Counted from the first letter of the stretch, positions 17,728-26,879 are shown. The stretch is DNA of 64,000 nucleotides from an uncultured Rhodospirillaceae bacterium (GCA_937927415.1 CALBDS010000003.1:310001-374000); one strand, 5' to 3'. Notes: generated from the letters alone by a model not told the origin. Made by a program: numbers and translations.

Positions 17728-17901
17728 ATGGAGCACAGGGTTGAACCGACGTTGTCCGAATTGTTGAACGATCCGCTGGTCATGATCGTCATGCATCGTG
17801 ACGGGTATGACCCTGATGGCGTTCTGCAGCTTTTCCGTGAGGTGCGCCATAACATGACTCTGCGGCAGCAAAAGCCGGAGGCCGAGGCGATCGCCGCCTG
17901 A
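17728..17901 (+). CDS. Small conserved-looking protein of unknown function
   Basis: A 57-residue acidic/hydrophobic protein. I chose ATG 17728, five bases after GGGAGG; ATG 17725 is one codon longer. The sequence (LNDPLVMIVMHRDGYDPDGVLQLF) suggests a short strand-loop-helix fold with no membrane segment and no cysteine. It stands alone between folK and ilvD, with a good ribosome site and a strong intrinsic terminator behind it, so it is very likely a real, monocistronic gene. I do not recognise a family. Confidence 0.65.
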   Translation: MEHRVEPTLSELLNDPLVMIVMHRDGYDPDGVLQLFREVRHNMTLRQQKPEAEAIAA

Positions 17902-17975
17902 AGGACATGGCGCAAATTCAAGGGAGCGGTGCCGGAAACGGCACATGCGGGCATGGCAACTCCAACAGGTACAAG

Positions 17976-18014
17976 AAAGAGCGGATGAGGCACCGGCCTT
18001 GTCCGCTCTTTTTT
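17976..18014 (+). terminator. Intrinsic terminator of the small gene
   Basis: A 10-bp stem, AAAGAGCGGA at 17976-17985 with TCCGCTCTTT at 18002-18011, is followed by three further T residues. It is a textbook rho-independent terminator 75 bases after the stop at 17901. Confidence 0.88.
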
Positions 18015-18182
18015 GTTTCGCACCCATCCTCCCCCGTGCGCGTGCATAGCGCCCCCGCCGCATCGGTGCTGGAATCCATCGGGCGGGATTGCTAACCTTG
18101 CCGCCTTTGCCGGGCAAATGGTCATATCCTTACCCTTTGGCCCCTGCGTCAGTCCGATCCTTCGTCCTTTGAGGTAGACCCC

Positions 18183-20048
18183 ATGCCGCATTACCGTTCC
18201 CGCACTTCCACGCACGGCCGCAACATGGCGGGCGCCCGCGGCCTGTGGCGCGCGACGGGCATGAAGGACGGCGATTTCGGCAAGCCGATCATCGCCGTCG
18301 CCAATTCCTTCACGCAGTTCGTTCCCGGCCATGTCCACCTGAAGGATCTGGGCCAGCTCGTCGCCCGCGAGATCGAAAAGGCCGGCGGTGTCGCCAAGGA
18401 ATTCAACACCATCGCCATCGACGACGGCATCGCCATGGGTCATGACGGCATGCTCTACAGCCTGCCGTCGCGCGAACTGATCGCGGACGCGGTGGAATAC
18501 ATGGTCAACGCCCACTGCGCCGACGCGCTGGTGTGCATTTCCAACTGCGACAAGATCACCCCCGGCATGCTGATGGCCGCCCTGCGGCTGAACATCCCCA
18601 CCGTGTTCGTGTCCGGCGGCCCGATGGAGGCCGGCAAGGTGGACTGGCGCGGCAAGACCCGTGCGGTGGACCTGATCGACGCCATGGTCGCCGCCGCCGA
18701 TCCCACCGTCACCGACGATGAAACCGCGCGGATGGAACGCAGCGCCTGCCCCACCTGCGGCTCGTGCTCGGGCATGTTCACCGCCAACTCCATGAACTGT
18801 CTGACCGAGGCGCTGGGGCTGTCGCTGCCGGGCAACGGCACCATCGTCGCCACCCACGCCGACCGCAAGGAACTGTTCCTGGCCGCCGGCCGCGTGGCCG
18901 TGGACCTCTGCCGCCGCTGGTACGAGCAGGAGGACGCCACCGCACTCCCCCGCGGCATCGCCACGTTCGAGGCGTTCGAGAACGCCATGACCCTGGACAT
19001 CGCCATGGGCGGGTCCACCAACACCGTGCTGCACCTGCTGGCCGCCGCCCAGGAAGGCGGGGTGGACTTCACCATGCAGGACATCGACCGGCTGTCCCGC
19101 CGCGTGCCCAACGTCTGCAAGGTGGCCCCCGCCGTCTCCGACGTGCATATCGAGGATGTGCACCGGGCCGGCGGCATCTTCGGCATTCTGGGGGAACTGG
19201 ACCGCGCCGGGCTGCTGAACCGCACCGTGCCCACCGTCCACGCCCCCACGTTGGGCGAGGCGCTGGACCGCTGGGACGTCACCCGCACCCAGGATGACAG
19301 CGTTCACACCCTCTACAAGGCCGCCCCCGGCGGCGTGCCGTCCATCGAACCCTTCTCCCAGAGCCAGCGGTGGGATGCCCTGGACCTGGACCGGGAAAAG
19401 GGTGTGATCCGCCGGGTGGAGAACGCCTTCAGCAAGGATGGCGGTCTGGCGGTGCTGTTCGGCAATCTGGCGGAAAACGGCTGCATCGTGAAGACGGCGG
19501 GCGTGGACGCCTCCATCCTCACCTTCGCCGGGCCGGCGCGCGTCTTTGAAAGCCAGGATGCGGCGGTGGCCGCCATTCTGGGCGACTCGGTGAAGGCGGG
19601 CGACGTGGTGGTGATCCGCTACGAGGGGCCGCGCGGCGGGCCGGGGATGCAGGAAATGCTGTACCCCACCAGCTATCTGAAGTCCAAGGGGCTGGGCAAG
19701 CAGTGCGCGCTCATCACCGACGGGCGCTTCTCCGGCGGCACCTCGGGCCTGTCCATCGGCCACGCCTCGCCGGAAGCGGCCGGCGGCGGGGCCATCGGGC
19801 TGGTCGAGGAAGGGGACCGCATCGAAATCGACATCCCCAACCGCACCATCCGCATTGCCGTCAGCGACGAGGAATTGCAGCGCCGCCGCGACGCCATGAA
19901 CGCCAAGGGCGCCGCCGCATGGAAGCCCGAGGGGCGCACCCGCGTGGTGTCCCCGGCCCTGCGCGCCTATGCCGCCCTGACCACCAGCGCCGACCGCGGG
20001 GCCGTGCGCGACGTGTCGCAGGTGGAGAATCTGGCGGTCCGCCGCTGA
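18183..20048 (+). CDS. ilvD: Dihydroxy-acid dehydratase
   Basis: A 621-residue IlvD/Edd-family enzyme that converts 2,3-dihydroxy-isovalerate and -methylvalerate to the 2-keto acids of valine and isoleucine synthesis. The Fe-S cysteines appear in CISNCDKITPGM and CPTCGSCSGMFTANSMNC. GRFSGGTSGLSIGHASPEAA near the C-terminus is the family signature with the catalytic serine. Length and start (MPHYRSRTSTHGRNMAGARGLWRATGM) match long IlvD proteins. It is monocistronic, with a terminator hairpin behind it. Confidence 0.96.
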   Translation: MPHYRSRTSTHGRNMAGARGLWRATGMKDGDFGKPIIAVANSFTQFVPGHVHLKDLGQLVAREIEKAGGVAKEFNTIAIDDGIAMGHDGMLYSLPSRELIADAVEYMVNAHCADALVCISNCDKITPGMLMAALRLNIPTVFVSGGPMEAGKVDWRGKTRAVDLIDAMVAAADPTVTDDETARMERSACPTCGSCSGMFTANSMNCLTEALGLSLPGNGTIVATHADRKELFLAAGRVAVDLCRRWYEQEDATALPRGIATFEAFENAMTLDIAMGGSTNTVLHLLAAAQEGGVDFTMQDIDRLSRRVPNVCKVAPAVSDVHIEDVHRAGGIFGILGELDRAGLLNRTVPTVHAPTLGEALDRWDVTRTQDDSVHTLYKAAPGGVPSIEPFSQSQRWDALDLDREKGVIRRVENAFSKDGGLAVLFGNLAENGCIVKTAGVDASILTFAGPARVFESQDAAVAAILGDSVKAGDVVVIRYEGPRGGPGMQEMLYPTSYLKSKGLGKQCALITDGRFSGGTSGLSIGHASPEAAGGGAIGLVEEGDRIEIDIPNRTIRIAVSDEELQRRRDAMNAKGAAAWKPEGRTRVVSPALRAYAALTTSADRGAVRDVSQVENLAVRR

Positions 20049-20092
20049 GACTCCGGCGGGCCATTCGCCGTCCCGACAGCCTCGGGACCAGC

Positions 20093-20124
20093 CAACGTCC
20101 GGCGGTTTCCACCGCCGGACGTTG
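20093..20124 (+). terminator. Hairpin terminator after ilvD
   Basis: A perfect 14-bp stem, 20093-20106 with 20111-20124, loop TTCC, lies 45 bases after the ilvD stop. A weaker one (GTCCCGA with TCGGGAC) lies at about 20070-20088. The rest of the 290-base gap up to 20338 is AT-richer and probably holds the promoter of the next gene. Confidence 0.7.
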
Positions 20125-20337
20125 CCGTTTCCGGGCAACAGCGAAAAGAAAACGGGAAATTGCATACCTTTGGATGGTATCCCGTCATTTTCTACCGGGA
20201 TTGCGCCCCGCTATTGTTTCGAAAGCTACAAAAAAACCAATACATGCCCTAATATGCATTCAGGGCGCATCAGGGATTGTGACGGGATGGAACGGTCCCG
20301 GCTTGCCACACCCAGGCGCACGGGGATGGAGTGTCCG

Positions 20338-23300
20338 ATGACACCGGCGGGGGCAGGACAGAGTGCGATTCGCAAGCAGGCGGCCCGTCGCAAGCTGCTG
20401 ACGGTGCTGTTTGCCGACATCGTTGATTCCACCCGTCTGGTGTCCGCCCGCGACCCGGAAGACGCCGACCAGATTCTGCGCGCGATTCTCGCCCCCGTCA
20501 TCGACGCCATCCACCGCTATGGCGGCACCGTGGCCCAGATGCTGGGGGACGGGGTGATGGCGGTGTTCGGCGCCCCGGTGGCGTTGGAGGATCACGCGCT
20601 GCGCGCCTGTCTGGCGGCCCAGGACATTGCCGCCAACGGCTCGATCACGATGGGGCGCGGGGAGCCGCTGCGCTTTTCCATGCGGGTGGGTGTTGCCGCG
20701 GGCGAGGTGCTGGCCCAGGTGGTGGAAACCGGCGTGTGGTCCGATTACCGCACCGTCGGCGAAACCGTGCATCTGGCGGCCAAGCTGCAGCAGCGCGCCA
20801 TCCCCGGCCAGATCCTGCTGAGCCGGGACGTGGTGGATCTGGTGCCGGTGGGGCTGCGGGTGGTGCCGGCGGGGCGGATCACCCTGGCCGACGGCGCCCG
20901 GCCCCAGCCGGTCCACGCTCTGCAGGCGGTGCAGGCCGGGCGGCAGACGGCGATGGACCTGCTGTGGTCGCGGCCCGGCCCCTTCGTCGGGCGCCAGCGT
21001 GAACTGTTCACCCTGACCACCGCCCTGGCGTCGGCCGCGGACGGCCACGGCGCCATCACCCTGATCGAAGGGGATGCGGGAATCGGCAAATCCCGGCTGG
21101 TCAGCGAGATGCTGCGCACCGGCGACATCGCCCGCTGGCATGTGCTGCACTGGCCGCAACTGTCGATTCGCCCCATGGGCGAGCCGGATGATCTGGAGCG
21201 GGTGGCCCGCAGCCTGATCGCCCTGACCGACGGCCGGACCGAGGACGCCGGGCGGGCGTGGCTGTGCGCCACCGCCGCCGACCGGGCCGGGCCGCTGGCC
21301 GGGGCGGCGCTGCAGGACCTGCTGGGCATGGATGTCACCGATTCGGGGTGGCACGGGCTGCCCCCGGCGGAACGGCTGGCGCTGGCGGTCGATGGGCTGG
21401 TGGCGGTGCTGGCCGCCCTGTCCCACACCCGGCCGCTGCTGATCCTGGTGGAAGACGCCCATTGGGCCGGCATCGGCATCGCCCGGCTGCTGGACGCGCT
21501 GACCCCGGCAACGGCACAGGCGCCGATCCATGTGGTCGTCACGTCCCGCCCCGAATCCAGCCCGTGGCAGCCGCGGCCGGAAACCCGGCGCATCCGGCTG
21601 GACACCCTGCCGGAAACCGCGGTCCAGACCTATCTGGACCGCACCCTGGGCACCGACCCGTCGCTGGCCGAGTTGAAGGCCATGGTGACCAGCCGCGGCC
21701 AGGGCATCCCCCTCTATCTGATCGAATCGCTGCGGGTGCTGGTGGACAGCGGCGTCATCGAGGGTCACAGCGGCCGCTACCGCCGCTCGGGCCGGGTCGA
21801 GCGGATCGAACTGCCGGCGTCGGTACGCGGGCTGCTGTCCAGCCGGATCGAGGCGCTGCCCGACCGGCTCTTGCTGCTGCTGTGGCAGGCGGCGGTGATC
21901 GGGCCGACGGTGGATGTGGAATTGCTGCGGGAACTGGACGAGGATTCCGCCCGCCCCATGGACGCGCTGATCGCAGCACTGGGGGAATTGGAGGAGGCGG
22001 GGTTCCTGCACCGCACCCGTCTGGTTCCCAACCTGGAATACAGCTTCCGCCACGCGCTGGTGCAGGAGGTGGCCTACAGCCAGTTGACGCGGGAACGGCG
22101 GCGCGACTGGCACAGCCGCATCGTCAATGCCCTGCGCAGCCGCCATGACCACGACCTGCCGGGGCGGCTGGACCTGCTGGCCCACCACGCCTTTCAGGCG
22201 GGGAACTGGCCGCTGGCCTATCTGTACGGGCTGCACGCCGGGCGGCGGGCGGAGGGGCGCTCGAAACCCGACGACGCCAGCCGCTTCTACACCGACGCCC
22301 TGGCGGCGCTGGAGCATCTGGAGCCGTCGCGCCGGATCCTGCTGCGCCGCATCGACCTGTCCATCGCGCTGACCCGCGCCATGCTGCCCCGCGGCATCCG
22401 GCAGGCGGAAGACCATCTGCGCCGGGCGGGGGAACTGGCGGCGCAGGAGGGCGATCCGGTGCGGCTGGCCCGCGCCTCGTCGGTCCATGCCTCCTACCTG
22501 TGGTCCCATGGCGACCTGGACGAGGCCGTGCACCTGAGCCGGGTGGGGCTGAAGGCGCTGGAGACGCGCGCCTGTCCCGAAACCCGCATCCAGCTTCTGA
22601 TCCGCATGGCGGGGTTCCTGACCGACCAGGGCGAATTCCGCGAGGCGCGCGACGCGCTGCTGGAGGCGGATTCGATGATCGGGCCGTCGCGGCACTACGA
22701 CCATTTCGGCATGGCGATTGCCGGGTCGGTGGGGGCAAAGGCGCTGCTGGGCCGGGTTCTGGCCGAACTGGGCGATCATGACGGCGCCCTGCGCACCGCC
22801 GAACAGGCCTATGCCATCGCCGAGGACAGCCGCCACATCTTTTCCAAGGTGATTGCCGGGGTCTATTTCGGCTGGACGCTGCTGGCGCTGGACCAGCCGC
22901 GCCCGGCGCTGCCGGTGCTGGAAGACACCCTGGCGATCTGCGACGCCATCCGCTCGCCGCTGCATGTGCCCAAGCTGCTGGGGGCGTCGGGCTATGCCCA
23001 CACCCTGCTGGGTGACCCTGAAAAGGGGTTGCCGATGCTCAAGCGCAGCCTGGAGATCTACCGCAGCAACGGCCTTCGGCTGTACACCCGTCAGGTGCAG
23101 CTGTGGCAGGCGCGCGCCCTGCTGCACGCCGGCCAGCCGGCCGGCGCCCTGTCGGAAGCCCGCGCCGCCCTGGCCGACGCCCACGACACCCACCAGCGGG
23201 GATACGAGGCCTGGGCCACCTGGGTCATCGCCGAAGCCACCCACGCCCTGACGGGGGATGCCGCCGCCACCCGCCGCCATGCCCGCCGCGCCCGCACCCT

Positions 23301-23421
23301 GGCCGACAGTTGCGGCATGCGCCTGCTGGTGGCGCAGTGCGACGGCACGCTGGCCGGCTGCGACACCTCCGTCAGCCGGGGGGCGGCGGATGTGCTCTTA
23401 CGGGCCAAGTCCCGAACCTGA
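20338..23421 (+). CDS. Class III nucleotidyl cyclase fused to an AAA ATPase and TPR-like repeats
   Basis: A 1027-residue protein; I chose ATG 20338 behind GGAG. Residues 15-185 are a guanylate/adenylate cyclase homology domain with both metal aspartates (FADIVDST and MLGDGVMAVFG) and the late segment YRTVGETVHLAAKLQQRA. From about residue 220 an AAA_16/NACHT-like ATPase follows, with GPFVGRQRE, Walker A GDAGIGKSRL and ILVEDAHWAG as Walker B. The C-terminal 450 residues are helical repeats of TPR type. Such proteins are multidomain signal sensors in alphaproteobacteria and actinobacteria. No membrane segment is seen. The substrate (ATP or GTP) is uncertain. It is followed directly by the CRISPR array. 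Confidence 0.85.
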   Translation: MTPAGAGQSAIRKQAARRKLLTVLFADIVDSTRLVSARDPEDADQILRAILAPVIDAIHRYGGTVAQMLGDGVMAVFGAPVALEDHALRACLAAQDIAANGSITMGRGEPLRFSMRVGVAAGEVLAQVVETGVWSDYRTVGETVHLAAKLQQRAIPGQILLSRDVVDLVPVGLRVVPAGRITLADGARPQPVHALQAVQAGRQTAMDLLWSRPGPFVGRQRELFTLTTALASAADGHGAITLIEGDAGIGKSRLVSEMLRTGDIARWHVLHWPQLSIRPMGEPDDLERVARSLIALTDGRTEDAGRAWLCATAADRAGPLAGAALQDLLGMDVTDSGWHGLPPAERLALAVDGLVAVLAALSHTRPLLILVEDAHWAGIGIARLLDALTPATAQAPIHVVVTSRPESSPWQPRPETRRIRLDTLPETAVQTYLDRTLGTDPSLAELKAMVTSRGQGIPLYLIESLRVLVDSGVIEGHSGRYRRSGRVERIELPASVRGLLSSRIEALPDRLLLLLWQAAVIGPTVDVELLRELDEDSARPMDALIAALGELEEAGFLHRTRLVPNLEYSFRHALVQEVAYSQLTRERRRDWHSRIVNALRSRHDHDLPGRLDLLAHHAFQAGNWPLAYLYGLHAGRRAEGRSKPDDASRFYTDALAALEHLEPSRRILLRRIDLSIALTRAMLPRGIRQAEDHLRRAGELAAQEGDPVRLARASSVHASYLWSHGDLDEAVHLSRVGLKALETRACPETRIQLLIRMAGFLTDQGEFREARDALLEADSMIGPSRHYDHFGMAIAGSVGAKALLGRVLAELGDHDGALRTAEQAYAIAEDSRHIFSKVIAGVYFGWTLLALDQPRPALPVLEDTLAICDAIRSPLHVPKLLGASGYAHTLLGDPEKGLPMLKRSLEIYRSNGLRLYTRQVQLWQARALLHAGQPAGALSEARAALADAHDTHQRGYEAWATWVIAEATHALTGDAAATRRHARRARTLADSCGMRLLVAQCDGTLAGCDTSVSRGAADVLLRAKSRT

Positions 23422-23521
23422 CCGCCGACGCCCGCCCCGATACGGCCATGATGCCGCTTGATCGGTTGGTGGCCTGCTGTTCGATCCGTCCGGGGCGGAT
23501 ATGCAGGATCTGACGTCTTCG

Positions 23522-23916
23522 GGGAGTATCCCTGCAGGTGCAGGGGCAACGCCATGTGGCGCAGGCCGTGGGGGCGGGCCTCGGGTTCATCCCTGCGGGT
23601 GCAGGGGCAACGCGGTGATGGCGCCGGTACGGCCATGGACCGAGGGTTCATCCCTGCGGGTGCAGGGGCAACGTGTGCGAGGAGACGGGTTCGGAGGTGG
23701 TGGAGGGTTCATCCCTGCGGGTGCAGGGGCAACACCACCAGCCTGCGCGCCTTCAAGGCGGTGCAGGGTTCATCCCTGCGGGTGCAGGGGCAACACCGCC
23801 TTGGCGTGGTTGACGCCGTGGCTGGTGGGTTCATCCCTGCGGGTGCAGGGGCAACATGATGACCCGGCCGTTATTTCCGCTGGTTTGGGGTTCATCCCTG
23901 CGGGTGCAGGGGCAAC
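23522..23916 (-). CRISPR. CRISPR array, seven 29-bp repeats and six 32-bp spacers, type I-E-like repeat
   Basis: Repeats start at 23522, 23583, 23644, 23705, 23766, 23827 and 23888 with an exact 61-bp period. Six are identical (GGGTTCATCCCTGCGGG, ending GGGGCAAC). The leftmost differs at four positions, as the leader-distal repeat usually does. Repeat and spacer length and the reverse-complement form (GTTGCCCCTGCACCC..., ending GATGAACCC) match type I-E repeats. So the array is read from the minus strand with the newest spacer on the right. The stem CCCTGCGGGTGCAGGG is the expected crRNA hairpin. No cas gene lies in the window. Confidence 0.97.
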
Positions 23917-24060
23917 CGTTCGAATAACATTATGATTGAAAACGATATTTTCCCAAAAGTCTTGCGCTAGTCTTTCTATACTCTTCTTCCATCAAAATAT
24001 AACAAGAAACCGAAAGACAAAGAGAAACCCGAACAGCAGAGGAAGCAAAACAAAGTTCCG
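23917..24060 (-). promoter_or_regulatory. AT-rich CRISPR leader with candidate promoter
   Basis: The 140 bases right of the last repeat are far AT-richer than the rest of the window. On the minus strand TTGGGA (23951-23956) and CATAAT (23929-23934) are spaced 16 bases apart and would start a transcript at the edge of the array. The asymmetry agrees with the degenerate repeat at the other end. From 24060 to the EamA start at 24363 I see no gene. Confidence 0.65.
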
Positions 24061-24362
24061 GCGCTTTTCTTCCCCTTATCAATCACAGCGCCGCCCCATC
24101 CCATGGTCCGAAACGGGCAGCGTGCCTTCACAATGTCCAAGAGCCGGGGGAGCGCGCCCACACACCGGGAACCATAGCCTATCCGCCACAGGAACCGGAA
24201 GCCCTTGCGGTTGAACGGGCGGCGGCTTTTCTCGCCCTCCTTTTCCCGCCGGCATCGCTGTGCACAGGCGCTTTCCCGGCACGGATCGGGTGGGTATGAT
24301 GGCACCCCTCCGTCATTCCTTCCCTGCCGCTCCGCGCGGCGCATCGGCCGGAGTTTTGTTCC

Positions 24363-25307
24363 ATGACCTCCTCCCCCACCGCCGCCGCGGGGCATCCGCG
24401 GGATGGTGCGGCGCTGGCGTGTCTCATCGCCGGGGCGCTGGCCATCGCGCTGGGGCCGATCCTGGTGCGGCTCAGCGATCTGGAGCCGGTGGCGACCGCT
24501 TTTTACCGGCTGGTGATCGCTCTGCCCTTTTTCGGATTCGGCCTGCGGGCCGGGGGACGGAACCGCGACCGGCCGGTAACCGGGCAGGAGGTGGGGCTGA
24601 TGGTGCTGGCCGGGGTGATGCTGGCCGGGGATCTGGCGCTGTGGCACCTGTCCATCACCATGACGGCGGTCGCCAACGCCACGCTGTTCAACAACTGCGC
24701 CCCCGTTTTCGTGGCCCTGTTCGGCTGGCTGCTGTTCCGCCAGCGGGTCGGGGGCGGGCTGGTGGCGGCGTTGGCGGTGGCGCTGGCCGGGATGGCGCTG
24801 CTGATCGGCGGCAACGCCATTCCGGGTACCGATGGGGGAGCGCCGGGCACGTGGCAGGGGGACGCCATCGCCATCAGCACCGGCGCCTTTTACGCCGTCT
24901 ATCTGATGGTGATGACACGGCTGCGCCAGAGCCTGTCCACCGCCCGCATCATGGCGGGCACCACCGCCGCCGCCGCGGTGGTCCTGCTGGCCGCCGCCTG
25001 GGTGGAGGGCGGGCCGCTGCTGCCGGCCAGCCCGACGGGCTGGGGGGTGGTGCTGGCGTTGGGAATCGTGTGCCATGTGATCGGCCAGAGCCTCATCACA
25101 TGGGCGCTGGCCCATCTGCCGGTGACCTTTTCCTCCATCGGCCTGCTGGTGCAGCCGGTGGGGGCGGCAGCACTGGCCTGGGTGCTGCTGGGGGAACGGC
25201 TGGAGCCGGTGCAATGGCTGGGCGGCGGGCTGGCGCTGGCCGGGATCACCCTGGCCCGCCGGGCGACCGGCAAGAAAGATGTCGCTGCCGACAGGGCTTC
25301 ACGATAA
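24363..25307 (+). CDS. EamA/DMT-family transporter
   Basis: A 314-residue inner membrane protein with ten hydrophobic segments in two EamA halves. The first half has the typical LIAGALAIALGPILVRLS ... ATAFYRLVIALPFF and the second GDAIAISTGAFYAVYLMVMTRL ... SSIGLLVQPVGAAALAWVLLGE. Such proteins export or import small metabolites, often amino acids or nucleosides. The substrate is not predictable. The following methyltransferase gene starts 9 bases after its stop, so both are probably one operon. Confidence 0.9.
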   Translation: MTSSPTAAAGHPRDGAALACLIAGALAIALGPILVRLSDLEPVATAFYRLVIALPFFGFGLRAGGRNRDRPVTGQEVGLMVLAGVMLAGDLALWHLSITMTAVANATLFNNCAPVFVALFGWLLFRQRVGGGLVAALAVALAGMALLIGGNAIPGTDGGAPGTWQGDAIAISTGAFYAVYLMVMTRLRQSLSTARIMAGTTAAAAVVLLAAAWVEGGPLLPASPTGWGVVLALGIVCHVIGQSLITWALAHLPVTFSSIGLLVQPVGAAALAWVLLGERLEPVQWLGGGLALAGITLARRATGKKDVAADRASR

Positions 25308-25316
25308 GAAAGCCGG

Positions 25317-26441
25317 ATGAACACCGACGACAGCGCCTTCGAGATCTTCATCGTCACCGCCCCCGGCCTGGAATCCGTCCTGTGCGCGGAGGTGCAAGCC
25401 AAGGGCTTTGCCAACCCCACCCCGGTCAAGGGCGGGGTGACGGTCACCGGCGGCTGGCCGGAGGTGTGGCGGGCCAATCGGGAACTCCGCGGCGCGGTGC
25501 GGGTTCTGGCGCGGATCGGCGCCTTCCGCGCGTTCCATCTGGCGCAGTTGGACAAGCGGGCGCGGCGGGTGCCCTGGGCCGCCATCCTGCGCCCGGACGT
25601 GCCGGTGCGGGTGGAGGCCTCGTGCAAGGGGTCGCGCATCTACCACGCCGGGGCCGCCGCCCAGCGCATCGAGCGCGCCATCCGCGAAGAGCTGGGCGCC
25701 CCCATCAGCGCCGAGGCCGAGATCACCGTCAAGGCCCGCATCGACGATGACCTGTGCACCATCAGCGTCGATACCTCCGGCGAATCCCTGCACAAGCGCG
25801 GGCACAAGGACGCGGTGCACAAGGCGCCGATGCGGGAAACCATGGCCGCCCTGTTCCTGCGCCAATGCGGATACGACGGGCGGGAACCCGTGGTCGATCC
25901 CATGTGCGGGTCGGGCACTTTCGTCATCGAAGCGGCGGAAATCGCCGCCGGTCTTGTGCCGGGCCGCTCCCGCAGCTTCGCCTTTGAAAATCTCGCCACC
26001 TTCGATACGGCGGCGTGGGAGGGGATGCGCCGGGCGGCGGACGACACCCCCCGGCCCGCCCTCCGCTTTTACGGCAGTGACCGCGATGCCGGTGCCGTTG
26101 CCATGAGCCGGGCCAACGCGGTCCGTGCCGGGGTGGACGATCTGACCGATTTCCAGCAGCACGCGGTCAGCGACCTGATGCCGCCGGAAGGGTCGCCGGG
26201 TCTGGTCATCGTCAACCCGCCCTACGGCGACCGGATCGGGGAAAAGAAAAGCCTGTTTCCGCTGTATCACGCCCTGGGGCAAACGCTGCTGGCCCGGTTC
26301 GCGGGCTGGCGGACCGGGATCATCACCAACGAAGCATCGCTCGCCAAGGCCACCGGCCTGCCGTTCGCGCCGCCGTCGGCCCCGGTGTCCCACGGCGGGC
26401 TGCGCGTCACCCTGTTCCAGACCGGCCCGCTTCCGGGATAA
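25317..26441 (+). CDS. THUMP-domain class I methyltransferase (RlmL N-terminal type)
   Basis: A 374-residue RNA N2-guanosine methyltransferase. An N-terminal ferredoxin-like plus THUMP domain (about residues 1-160) is followed by the Rossmann domain with VVDPMCGSGTFVIEAAEIAAG as SAM motif I and IVNPPYGDRIGE as the catalytic NPPY motif. It most resembles the first half of RlmL (23S rRNA m2G2445) and its stand-alone homologues. It lacks the RlmK second half. The stop codon lies in the first unit of a tandem 15-bp repeat. Confidence 0.87.
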   Translation: MNTDDSAFEIFIVTAPGLESVLCAEVQAKGFANPTPVKGGVTVTGGWPEVWRANRELRGAVRVLARIGAFRAFHLAQLDKRARRVPWAAILRPDVPVRVEASCKGSRIYHAGAAAQRIERAIREELGAPISAEAEITVKARIDDDLCTISVDTSGESLHKRGHKDAVHKAPMRETMAALFLRQCGYDGREPVVDPMCGSGTFVIEAAEIAAGLVPGRSRSFAFENLATFDTAAWEGMRRAADDTPRPALRFYGSDRDAGAVAMSRANAVRAGVDDLTDFQQHAVSDLMPPEGSPGLVIVNPPYGDRIGEKKSLFPLYHALGQTLLARFAGWRTGIITNEASLAKATGLPFAPPSAPVSHGGLRVTLFQTGPLPG

Positions 26442-26485
26442 GAGGGGCCGGGATAAGAGGGGCCGGGATAAGAGGGGCCGGGATC
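26433..26485. repeat. Three and a half tandem 15-bp repeats at the methyltransferase stop
   Basis: The unit CCGGGATAAGAGGGG occurs at 26433-26447, 26448-26462 and 26463-26477, followed by a partial copy to about 26485. The first unit contains the TAA stop codon of the upstream gene, so slippage there would leave the protein unchanged. Confidence 0.9.
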
Positions 26486-26502
26486 AGATAAGGAACGGCG
26501 GG

Positions 26503-26805
26503 TTACGGCGCGTCCGCCGCCTTGAAATAATGCAGCACCAGCACCCGCAGGGCGCTGGCAAGCGGAGCGGTTCCCCGGCGCTGGTCCACCTCGGTGCACA
26601 GATCCTCCATGGTCATCTGTTCGCGCCGGGCGATGTCGGCCAGCCCATCCCACACCGCCGTTTCCAGATTGAGCCGAACCCGGCGGCGGCCGCAATGGAC
26701 CGTGCGGGCGATGACCATCGGCCAGGGAATGATGGTGGCGGTTTCCGGCCGCTGAGAATCCCGCGGCGCCTCGTTGGCCGTCTCAATTCTCCGCTGAATG
26801 GGCAT
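26503..26805 (-). CDS. Ribbon-helix-helix protein (RHH_4 type), divergent from the peptide gene
   Basis: A 100-residue protein; the ATG at 26805 has GGGAG nine bases upstream, although an in-frame start at 26856 is possible. Its C-terminal half, RRVRLNLETAVWDGLADI followed by EQMTMEDLCTEV and SALRVLVLHYFKAA, is the RHH_4 pattern: one strand for DNA contact, then two helices. The N-terminal 40 residues look disordered. Such proteins are small dimeric DNA-binding proteins. It is transcribed away from the peptide/YcaO/TfuA genes, with a 20-bp inverted repeat in between, so it is a candidate regulator of that locus. A second RHH_4 protein lies at the other end of the locus. Confidence 0.8.
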   Translation of the reverse strand: MPIQRRIETANEAPRDSQRPETATIIPWPMVIARTVHCGRRRVRLNLETAVWDGLADIARREQMTMEDLCTEVDQRRGTAPLASALRVLVLHYFKAADAP

Positions 26806-26879
26806 CCTGACAATCTCCCGGAATGGACGCGCCCGCCGCGCCGTGTGGAACGCCATTAGGCCCTTTTTCCCCGTGCCGG

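Noticed and set aside
20260..23280. A 1006-residue reverse frame opposite the cyclase gene, and similar long frames at 17601-20165 (-), 33942-36917 (+), 45840-48077 (-) and 60955-63186 (+)
   Set aside because: They lie fully opposite genes with clear motifs and are rich in Arg, His, Gly and Gln with no domains, as expected of antisense frames in high-GC DNA.
23458..23935. Two forward reading frames encoding repeated SSLRVQGQ / PAGAGAT units
   Set aside because: They are translations of the CRISPR repeats and spacers; the 61-bp period would give a repeating protein by itself.
23421..26500. Cas genes near the array
   Set aside because: The neighbours are a cyclase, an EamA transporter and an RNA methyltransferase; none has Cas1, Cas3 or RAMP motifs.
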